A stretch of DNA of 5,034 bases from Desulfobulbus sp. (GTDB taxonomy: Bacteria; Pseudomonadota; Gammaproteobacteria; Burkholderiales; Rhodocyclaceae): assembly GCA_009782025.1 (NCBI GenBank), contig WQUQ01000162.1:1-5034 (forward strand), in the 5' to 3' direction. Under the pieces are notes generated by a model. That model was given only the letters and a program-made list of their open reading frames with translations, did no database searches and was not told the origin of the DNA. A program made the position numbers and the translations under genes. Every line of letters begins with the position of its first letter. The stretch's first letter is position 1. Of the stretch, positions 1 through 5,034 are shown piece by piece.

Positions 1-288
1 TCAAGCCTGTCGCCTGAAGGCGTAGGCGGCGAACGCGAAGCAGATGCTGGCAAGGGCGGCCAGTACGGTCTGGCGCAGGTCGTAGAGGCCGGTGTGCAGA
101 ATCAATTCCAGCGACCCGACATGATGCAGGGCGAACAGCAGCGAGCCGATGGTCTGCGCCATCCAGGCCCGTCGCCGGGCGCGCGGCTGGCCGGCGAGCA
201 GGCTGCATTCGAGGCCCCGCCCGGCGGCGGCAATCTGGGCGCTGAGCGCGATGACCAGAGCGCCAAGAGCCAAGGTATAGCCGTTCAT
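1..288 (-). CDS. Small three-helix inner membrane protein, function unknown
   Basis: This is a complete 95-residue protein with an ATG start at 288-286 and a TGA stop at the very left edge of the window. Three hydrophobic segments are visible at about residues 4-23, 42-64 and 72-91. The loop between the first two is arginine-rich (R36, R38-R40), and the C-terminus carries R92-R93. By the positive-inside rule this gives N-terminus out, C-terminus in. No catalytic motif is visible. The segment around residues 50-60 (LLFALHHVGSL) faintly recalls the FALH pattern of YgjV-type inner membrane proteins, but those are roughly twice as long, so this is only a weak hint. The start overlaps the stop of the upstream C-S lyase gene as ATGA, with no clear ribosome binding site, so it is probably translated by coupling. 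Context suggests a link to sulfur amino acid metabolism or export; this is inference. That the gene is real is likely, given hydrophobicity and overlap; its role is unknown. Confidence 0.75.
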   Translation of the reverse strand: MNGYTLALGALVIALSAQIAAAGRGLECSLLAGQPRARRRAWMAQTIGSLLFALHHVGSLELILHTGLYDLRQTVLAALASICFAFAAYAFRRQA

Positions 289-1412
289 GTGGCTTGGCAG
301 GCCGCGGCGAAACGGCGCAGGGCCTCAATCAGGGTGGCGCGCGGGCAGCCGAAATTGAGGCGCAGCCAGCCGGGGGCGGCGAAATCGGCGCCGTCCGACA
401 GACCCAGGCCGTGCGCCTCGAAATGCCGGGCCGGGTCGGCGAGGCCGAGGCCGCGAACGTCGATCCAGGCGAGATAGGTGGCCTCCACCGGACTCATGCC
501 GACCTGCGGGCAGGCGGCCACGGCGGCCATCACGCGGTCGCGGTTGCCGGCCAGGTAGGCGATCAATTCGCGCCGCCAGGCTTCGCCGTCGCGGTAGGCG
601 GCCTCGCAGGCGGCCAGCCCGAGCACGTTGATGTGCGGCACGATGCCTTCCATCGCGCGGCGGAAGCGGCTGCGCAGCCCGGCGTCGGGGATGATGGCAA
701 AAGCGCAGCCCAACCCGGGAATGTTGAAGGTCTTGGACGGCGCGAGCAGGGTGATGCTGCGCCGGGCGGCATCGGGCGACAGGCTGGCGAAAGGGATGTG
801 GCGCTTGTCCGCGTCGAGGATCAGGCCGCAGTGGATTTCGTCGGAGCAGACGATGAGGTCGCGCGCGGCGGCGAAATCGGCCAGCGCTTGCAGTTCATCG
901 CGCCGCCAGCAGCGGCCGACCGGATTGTGCGGATGGCAGAGCAGGAACAGCCGGCTATTGTCGGCGGCCGCCGCCAAGGCAGGCAGATCCCACTGCCAGC
1001 GGCCATCCCGACGAACCAGGTCAACTTGTTTCAGCGGCCGGCCGGAGAGGCGCGGCGCGGACAAAAAGGGCGGATAGACCGGTGTTGCCGTCAACACCTC
1101 GCCCTCGACGGCGCGGCAGGCGATGTTGAGGCCGCTGACCAGGCCGGGCAGCCAGACGATCCAGTCGGGTTCGATGGCCCAGCCGTATTCGCTGGCCAGA
1201 TGCTCGCTGATCGCGGCGGCGAGCGACGGCCAGGGCTGGCCGTAGCCGAACACGCCTTCGTCGACGCGGCGGTGCAGCGCCGCCAGCACCGCCGGCGGCG
1301 CGGCGAAATCCATGTCGGCGACCCACAGCGGCAGGATGTCGCGGCCGGCGTACTTGCCCCACTTGAGCGAATCGGTGCCGCGCCGGTCGAGCGGCGTGTC
1401 GAAAATGCTCAA
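285..1412 (-). CDS. patB: MalY/PatB-family PLP-dependent C-S lyase (cystathionine beta-lyase type)
   Basis: This 375-residue cytoplasmic enzyme belongs to the fold type I aminotransferase superfamily. Family members cleave the beta C-S bond of cystathionine (to homocysteine, pyruvate and ammonia) or of cysteine and its conjugates. The N-terminus has the family pattern [10 protein letters not shown] (9-18), followed by WVADMDF (30-36). Further in are PHNPVG (161-166, with N163), SDEIH (190-194, with D191 facing the cofactor ring nitrogen), SKTFNIPGL (226-234, with K227 as the Schiff-base lysine), and R351 in [10 protein letters not shown] as the expected carboxylate-binding arginine. Length is close to E. 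coli MalY (390). The start is TTG at 1412-1410, overlapping the cysK stop as TTGA. It is chosen because the family N-terminus begins right there and no ATG lies nearby upstream. No Shine-Dalgarno is seen, so translation probably depends on cysK. Whether the main substrate is cystathionine, cysteine or another thioether cannot be read from sequence. The MalY regulatory role known in E. coli should not be assumed. Confidence 0.93.
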   Translation of the reverse strand: MSIFDTPLDRRGTDSLKWGKYAGRDILPLWVADMDFAAPPAVLAALHRRVDEGVFGYGQPWPSLAAAISEHLASEYGWAIEPDWIVWLPGLVSGLNIACRAVEGEVLTATPVYPPFLSAPRLSGRPLKQVDLVRRDGRWQWDLPALAAAADNSRLFLLCHPHNPVGRCWRRDELQALADFAAARDLIVCSDEIHCGLILDADKRHIPFASLSPDAARRSITLLAPSKTFNIPGLGCAFAIIPDAGLRSRFRRAMEGIVPHINVLGLAACEAAYRDGEAWRRELIAYLAGNRDRVMAAVAACPQVGMSPVEATYLAWIDVRGLGLADPARHFEAHGLGLSDGADFAAPGWLRLNFGCPRATLIEALRRFAAACQAT

Positions 1413-2341
1413 GTGTCGAGATGCTGGTAGAGGGCCGTCGACAGGTAACGCTCGCCGCAGGACGGGATCACGACGACGATCAGCTTGCCGGCATTTTCCG
1501 GCCGCCGCGCCAGTTGCAGCGCGGCCCAGGTGGCGGCCCCGGAGGAAATGCCGACCAGCAGCCCCTCCTCCGTCGCCAGGCGGCGGGCGGTTGTGAAGGC
1601 GTCGTCATTGGCGACGCGGATCACCTCGTCGTAGATGGCGGTATTCAGTACCTTCGGGACGAAGCCGGCGCCGATGCCCTGGATGGGGTGCGGCCCCTTG
1701 GCGCCGCCGGAGAGTACCGGCGAAGCCTCCGGTTCGACGGCGACGACGCGCGCGCCGGGCTTTTTCGCCTTGAGCGCCTCGCCGACGCCGGTCACGGTGC
1801 CGCCGGTGCCGACGCCGGCGACGACGATATCCACCTGACCCTCGGTATCGCGCCAGATTTCCTCGGCCGTGGTGTTGCGGTGCGCCTCGGGGTTGGCCGG
1901 GTTTTCAAACTGCTGCGGGATGAAATATTTTGCATCGGCTGCGGCCAGCGCCTGTGCCCTGGCGATGGCGCCGGCCATGCCTTCCGCGCCCGGCGTCAGG
2001 ATCAGTTCGGCGCCGTAGGCTTTCAACAGCAGCTTGCGCTCGCGGCTCATGGTTTCCGGCATCACGAAAGCGGCTTTGATGCCGCGCGCGGCGCAGACCA
2101 TGGCCAGGCCGATGCCGGTATTGCCCGAGGTCGGTTCCAGCACCACGGTAGCGGGGCCGATTTTGCCGGCGGCGATGGCGGCGTCGAGCATGGCGACCGC
2201 GATGCGGTCCTTGACGCTGTGGCCGGGGTTGAAATACTCCAGCTTGGCGACGACGGTGGCGGCGCAGCCGGCGGTGACGCGGTTGAGCTTGACCAGCGGC
2301 GTGTTGCCGACCAGTTCGGTGACGTTGTTGGCGATTTTCAT
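1409..2341 (-). CDS. cysK: Cysteine synthase A (O-acetylserine sulfhydrylase)
   Basis: This is a 310-residue fold type II PLP enzyme that converts O-acetyl-L-serine and sulfide to L-cysteine and acetate, the last step of assimilatory cysteine synthesis. Visible motifs are VGNTPLVKL (11-19), the cofactor lysine K44 in NPGHSVKDR (38-46), the substrate loop TSGNTG (71-76), [12 protein letters not shown] (143-154), the phosphate-binding glycine loop GVGTGGT (176-182), S267 in GISSGAA, and the C-terminal block [13 protein letters not shown] (293-305). The [15 protein letters not shown] stretch favours the CysK type over CysM. The protein is slightly shorter than E. coli CysK (323), the difference lying mainly in the tail after STALY. 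The ATG start at 2341 is well supported by a GGAGA ribosome binding site five bases upstream and by the family N-terminus. It is the first gene of a three-gene operon with its own promoter. CysK normally docks the C-terminal tail of serine acetyltransferase (CysE), but no cysE is present here. Confidence 0.97.
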   Translation of the reverse strand: MKIANNVTELVGNTPLVKLNRVTAGCAATVVAKLEYFNPGHSVKDRIAVAMLDAAIAAGKIGPATVVLEPTSGNTGIGLAMVCAARGIKAAFVMPETMSRERKLLLKAYGAELILTPGAEGMAGAIARAQALAAADAKYFIPQQFENPANPEAHRNTTAEEIWRDTEGQVDIVVAGVGTGGTVTGVGEALKAKKPGARVVAVEPEASPVLSGGAKGPHPIQGIGAGFVPKVLNTAIYDEVIRVANDDAFTTARRLATEEGLLVGISSGAATWAALQLARRPENAGKLIVVVIPSCGERYLSTALYQHLDT

Positions 2342-2353
2342 GATCTTCTCCGG
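2342..2353 (-). promoter_or_regulatory. Ribosome binding site of cysK
   Basis: On the minus strand GGAGA (2351-2347) sits five bases before the cysK ATG. It is the only strong Shine-Dalgarno sequence among the four gene starts in this window. The two downstream genes of the operon lack one and overlap their predecessors instead. Confidence 0.75.
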
Positions 2354-2367
2354 GGGTGGATGGCGGC

Positions 2368-2396
2368 AGTCTAGGACGGCCCGCCCGGGTAGACAA
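2368..2396 (-). promoter_or_regulatory. Putative sigma-70 promoter of the cysK-patB operon
   Basis: On the minus strand a -35-like TTGTCT (2396-2391, four of six consensus bases) is followed by an exact 17-base spacer and a -10-like TAGACT (2373-2368, four of six). An A at 2361 is a reasonable transcription start, giving a leader of about 20 bases that includes the GGAGA ribosome binding site. The -35 box is imperfect, which fits a promoter needing an activator. An AT-rich dyad lies directly upstream. Assigned by eye; no transcript data. Confidence 0.55.
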
Positions 2397-2417
2397 AGAA
2401 TAAAAAGACAAATTCTT
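2391..2417 (-). promoter_or_regulatory. Putative activator site (CysB-like, LysR type) upstream of cysK
   Basis: An inverted repeat AAGAAT/ATTCTT (2396-2401 and 2412-2417) with a 10-base spacer is centred about 45 bases before the predicted start of transcription, abutting the -35 box. It overlaps a 7-base direct repeat AGACAAA (2391-2397 and 2406-2412) with a 15-base period. The stretch is very AT-rich against a GC-rich background. LysR-type activators bind dyads in this position, and CysB activates cysK in enteric bacteria. Naming CysB here is inference from the gene controlled, as the regulator gene is not in the window. Confidence 0.4.
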
Positions 2418-2431
2418 ATTGCTTTTGGCGA

Positions 2432-3964
2432 TTAACCCAGAAAAAGCCGGTAGGCCGGATTTTGGCTCTCGTCCCGGTGGGCGTAGCCGAGCTTGGTCAG
2501 GAAAGCCTGGAATTCGTCCATTTCCTCCGCCGGCACCTGTATGCCGACCAGCACCCGGCCGTAGTCGGCGCCGTGGTTGCGGTAGTGGAAGAGGCTGATG
2601 TTCCAGCCGGCGCTCATCTGGGCCAGGAAATTCATCAGCGCCCCCGGCCGCTCCGGGAACTCGAAGCGGTAGATCAGTTCGCGCAGGCCGTTCTTGCAGA
2701 CTTCCGGCGCGTGGCCGCCGACCATGTGCCGGATATGGTTCTTCGCCATCTCGTCGTCGGAAAGATCGAGCGTCGGATAACCGTGCCTGACCAGACTGTC
2801 GGCCAGGCGCTGCGCTTCCCTGCGGTCGGCCACCTGAACGCCGACATAGACATGCGCCGCGCTCTCGGTGTGGTAGCGGTAATTGAATTCGGTGATGTTG
2901 CGCTGGCCGATCAGCGACAGGAATTTCTTGTACGCCCCCGGCTTTTCAGGGAGCGTCACCGCGAACACCGCCTCGCGCCGCTCGCCGAACTCGGCGCGCT
3001 CGGCGACGAAGCGCAGGCGGTCGAAATTCATGTTGGCGCCGGAAGTCACGGCGATCAGGTTCTTGTCCCTGAGCTTGTGCTGGCGGGCGTACTCCTTGGC
3101 CCCGGCGACGGCCAGCGCGCCGGCTGGTTCGAGGATCGAGCGGGTGTCCTCGAAAACATCCTTGATCGCCGCGCAAATGGCGTCGGTATCGACCAGCACG
3201 ATGTCATCGAGCAATTCCCGGCACAGCCGGAAAGTCTCCTCGCCGACCTGCTTGACCGCCGTGCCGTCGGCAAACAGCCCGGCATGATCGAGACGCACCC
3301 GCCGGCCAGCGGCGATCGAGCGCTTCATCGCATCGGCATCGAACGTCTCGACGCCGATCAGCTTGATGTTCGGGCGCAGGCGCTTGATGTAAGCGGCCAC
3401 TCCGGCGGCCAGCCCGCCGCCGCCGATGGCGCAGAACACGGCGTGGATCGGCCCCTCATGGCGCGAGTGCTGGCGCAGGATTTCCAGGCCGATGGTGCCC
3501 TGCCCGGCGATCACTTCGGGATCGTCGAAGGGATGGACGAAAGTCAGCTTCTCGCGCTTTTCCAGTTCCAGCGCGTGCGCATAGGCCTCGTCGAAGGAAT
3601 CGCCGAACAGCACCACCTCGCCGCCGCGCTGGCGCACCGCCTCGACCTTGATGCCCGGCGTCGACGTCGGCATCACGATCACCGCCCGGCAACCCAGCCG
3701 CGCCGCCGACAGCGCCACGCCCTGAGCATGATTGCCGGCCGAAGCGCAAATGACGCCGCGCTTCAACCTGTCGGCCGAAAGGCTGGCGATCTTGTTGTAA
3801 GCGCCGCGCAGCTTGAAGGAAAACACCGGCTGCATGTCCTCGCGTTTCAGGCAAAGCGTGTTGCCGATCCGTGCCGACAGATTGGCCGCCCGTTCCAGTG
3901 GCGTCTCGACGGCGACATCGTAGACCTGGGCGTTGAGAACTTTTTCGAGATAATCCGGGGACAT
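2432..3964 (-). CDS. ilvA: Threonine ammonia-lyase, biosynthetic (long form with two ACT-like domains)
   Basis: IlvA deaminates L-threonine to 2-oxobutanoate and ammonia, the committed step to isoleucine. The 510-residue length matches the biosynthetic long form (E. coli 514). The N-terminal fold type II PLP domain (about 1-320) has K51 in SFKLRGA as the cofactor lysine, SAGNHAQG (75-82), the glycine loop GGGGLAAG (181-188) and S308 in VTSGANMNF. Two C-terminal ACT-like regulatory domains follow at about 332-405 (LPEKPGAYKKFL) and 427-500 (FPERPGALMNFL). In this family they sense isoleucine and valine, so feedback inhibition is expected. The frame stays open upstream to 4135, but that extension overlaps phoR, is arginine-rich and unlike IlvA. 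The ATG at 3964 gives the normal N-terminus (SPDYLEKVLNAQVYDVA) and lies just downstream of a good promoter. The ribosome binding site is weak (GAG about nine bases upstream). No terminator is evident after the stop, so some read-through into cysK is possible. Confidence 0.96.
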   Translation of the reverse strand: MSPDYLEKVLNAQVYDVAVETPLERAANLSARIGNTLCLKREDMQPVFSFKLRGAYNKIASLSADRLKRGVICASAGNHAQGVALSAARLGCRAVIVMPTSTPGIKVEAVRQRGGEVVLFGDSFDEAYAHALELEKREKLTFVHPFDDPEVIAGQGTIGLEILRQHSRHEGPIHAVFCAIGGGGLAAGVAAYIKRLRPNIKLIGVETFDADAMKRSIAAGRRVRLDHAGLFADGTAVKQVGEETFRLCRELLDDIVLVDTDAICAAIKDVFEDTRSILEPAGALAVAGAKEYARQHKLRDKNLIAVTSGANMNFDRLRFVAERAEFGERREAVFAVTLPEKPGAYKKFLSLIGQRNITEFNYRYHTESAAHVYVGVQVADRREAQRLADSLVRHGYPTLDLSDDEMAKNHIRHMVGGHAPEVCKNGLRELIYRFEFPERPGALMNFLAQMSAGWNISLFHYRNHGADYGRVLVGIQVPAEEMDEFQAFLTKLGYAHRDESQNPAYRLFLG

Positions 3965-3992
3965 CGCGGGCGACTCATGGGGGAAAACGACG

Positions 3993-4021
3993 ATTCTACG
4001 GGGGGCGTGGCGAAACGTCAC
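3993..4021 (-). promoter_or_regulatory. Putative sigma-70 promoter of ilvA
   Basis: On the minus strand a -35-like GTGACG (4021-4016, four of six consensus bases) is separated by exactly 17 bases from a -10-like TAGAAT (3998-3993, five of six). A transcription start near 3988 would leave a leader of about 24 bases before the ATG at 3964. That excludes the upstream in-frame ATGs at 4036 and 4135 for transcripts from this promoter. The leader is too short for a peptide-coding attenuator, so control at this promoter would have to act on initiation. Confidence 0.55.
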
Positions 4022-4086
4022 GGCGGAATGGCTCATCCCCGATGGGCGTTGTGGAATGAATCGACTGAAGCGGCAATATCCTCTGC

Positions 4087-5034
4087 CTATCCGCCAGCGC
4101 GCACGCGCTGGGCGGGGAAGAGCAAGGCAAAGCACGAGCCGCGGCCTGGCTGGCTGGTGATTTGCAGCTCGCCGCCGTGGCGCTGCACGACGTGTTTGAC
4201 GATGGCCAGGCCCAGGCCGGTGCCGCCCGATTCGCGCGAGCGGCTGCGGTCGGCGCGGTAGAAACGCTCGGCCAGCCGGGGCAGGTGTTCGGGCGCGATG
4301 CCGCAGCCGGTGTCTTGCACTTCAAAACGCGCCGCGCCATCGGGCAGGCGCTGCCAGCGCACGTCGATGCGGCCGCCCGCCGGGGTGTAGCGCACGGCGT
4401 TGATGACGAGGTTGGAGACGGCGCTGGCCACTTCGCTGGCCGCGCCGGTCAGCGCGAAATCCGGCGCGGGGCCGAAGACGATGTGCTGAGGGTGGTTTTC
4501 CGGCGGGTGCAGCAGGGCCGAAAGGGCGCGCGCCTGTTCTTCGCAGGGGCGCATCAGCGCGGCCAGGTCGATCAACTTGCTTTCATCCGGCGGTGGGCTG
4601 CCTTCCAGCCGCGAGAGGGTGAGCAGGTCTTCCACCAGCGTCTGCATGCGGCTGGCCTGCGCGGCCATCAGGCGCAGGTAACGCTGGCGTTCGGGTTCAT
4701 CGAGCGGCAGGGTTTGCAGGGTTTCGACGAAGCCGGCCAGCACCGTCAGGGGCGTGCGGATTTCGTGCGAGACGTTGGCGACGAAATCGCGCCGCATGGC
4801 GTCGGCGAGCAGCGTGGCGGTCACGTCGTAAGAGAGCAGGAGCTTGCGCCCCTGCCCATACGGGTGCAGTTGTACCGAGAGCTGAACCGGCTGCGCGCCC
4901 ACCGACAGGCGTCCCGGCATTTGCACCGGATGCGCGAACGCGCCGGCGTTGAAGTAGCCGACAAAAGCCGGATCGCGCACCAGGTTGACCACGTGCTGCC
5001 ACAGATCGCGCCCCGGCTGAAAGCCGAAATGCGC
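4087..5034 (-). CDS. phoR: Phosphate regulon sensor histidine kinase PhoR, C-terminal part (5' end outside window)
   Basis: The reading frame is open to the right edge, so 315 C-terminal residues are visible and the N-terminal membrane region is missing. PhoR autophosphorylates and transfers phosphate to PhoB when phosphate is scarce, and it dephosphorylates PhoB when phosphate is plentiful. In window numbering, residues 1-75 are the end of a PAS domain (HFGFQPGRDLWQHV, then NLVRDPAF as in PhoR). The phospho-acceptor H-box is RRDFVANVSHEIRTPLTVLAGF, with H90 (codon at 4767-4765) and T94 in the HExxT phosphatase pattern. The ATPase domain shows the N-box NLVINAVRYTP, the G1 box DTGCGIAP, an F-box-like ERFYRADRSRSRESGG and the G2 box GGTGLGLAIVKHV. 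The GTG at 4992 is internal to the PAS domain and is not the true start. The FPAQRV tail is typical of the family end. phoB is expected just upstream, outside the window. The catalytic boxes seen are intact. Confidence 0.95.
   Translation of the reverse strand, partial: AHFGFQPGRDLWQHVVNLVRDPAFVGYFNAGAFAHPVQMPGRLSVGAQPVQLSVQLHPYGQGRKLLLSYDVTATLLADAMRRDFVANVSHEIRTPLTVLAGFVETLQTLPLDEPERQRYLRLMAAQASRMQTLVEDLLTLSRLEGSPPPDESKLIDLAALMRPCEEQARALSALLHPPENHPQHIVFGPAPDFALTGAASEVASAVSNLVINAVRYTPAGGRIDVRWQRLPDGAARFEVQDTGCGIAPEHLPRLAERFYRADRSRSRESGGTGLGLAIVKHVVQRHGGELQITSQPGRGSCFALLFPAQRVRAGG

Noticed and set aside
1453..1464. CysK carries PSCGERY with Cys at 295 near the active site
   Set aside because: The family varies at this position (Ser and Phe also occur) and the flanking catalytic residues are normal, so this is not a meaningful anomaly.
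294..2374. Long plus-strand open frames (378 and 317 codons) opposite patB and cysK
   Set aside because: Same GC-driven shadow effect. Both translations are low-complexity Gly/Ala/Arg-rich with no motif, and both sit across motif-rich minus-strand genes.
2396..2417. The AAGAAT/ATTCTT dyad as a terminator of ilvA
   Set aside because: The stem is only six base pairs and AT-rich, and it is followed by a GC-rich stretch, not a run of T. An operator role fits better.
3964..3978. Out-of-frame ATG at 3978 just upstream of the ilvA start, as a leader peptide or attenuator
   Set aside because: It overlaps the ilvA coding start in another frame, has no ribosome binding site, and no run of Ile, Val or Leu codons is seen at its start. 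The leader is too short for an attenuator.
4026..4060. Possible phoR terminator around the CATC-GGG-GATG hairpin in the phoR-ilvA gap
   Set aside because: The stem is four base pairs with no following T tract, too weak to support a terminator call.
2462..4261. A 599-codon open frame on the plus strand opposite ilvA
   Set aside because: It lies in a frame complementary to a clearly real enzyme gene. High GC at third codon positions removes stops from the opposite strand, and the translation shows no recognisable domain and an unnatural Gly/Ala/Arg/Asp/His mix.

Overview
The window is GC-rich and fully coding-oriented on the minus strand. It carries five genes, read right to left: the 3' part of phoR (phosphate-sensing histidine kinase), ilvA (biosynthetic threonine deaminase), cysK (cysteine synthase A), a MalY/PatB-type C-S lyase, and a small three-helix membrane protein. 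High GC, the PhoR sequence style, the long IlvA with two ACT-like domains, and CysK next to PatB suggest a betaproteobacterium, perhaps Rhodocyclales. That placement is an inference from protein style; no rRNA or other marker is present.

Layout. From 5034 to 4087 lies the C-terminal portion of PhoR (PAS remnant, phospho-acceptor helix pair, ATPase domain), which runs off the right edge. A 122-base gap follows and holds a good sigma-70-like promoter for ilvA (3964 to 2432). A 90-base AT-rich gap (2431 to 2342) then carries a second sigma-70-like promoter, with a dyad and a direct repeat just upstream of its -35 box. This promoter should drive cysK (2341 to 1409), patB (1412 to 285) and the small membrane gene (288 to 1). 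These three overlap by exactly four bases at each junction (TTGA, then ATGA), so they form one translationally coupled operon.

Function. IlvA commits threonine to isoleucine synthesis and is probably feedback-controlled through its ACT-like domains. CysK fixes sulfide into cysteine. The PatB/MalY lyase cleaves C-S bonds in cystathionine or cysteine-like substrates, giving homocysteine or sulfide plus pyruvate and ammonia. The cysK operon is therefore a small sulfur amino acid unit, and the site upstream of its promoter is well placed for a LysR-type activator such as CysB. All three enzymes use PLP, but they belong to two unrelated folds: IlvA and CysK are fold type II, PatB is fold type I.

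No mobile element, CRISPR array, RNA gene or intrinsic terminator was seen. The region looks like ordinary core chromosome, and I found no convincing undescribed system. The least understood items are the small membrane protein and the putative cysK operator.
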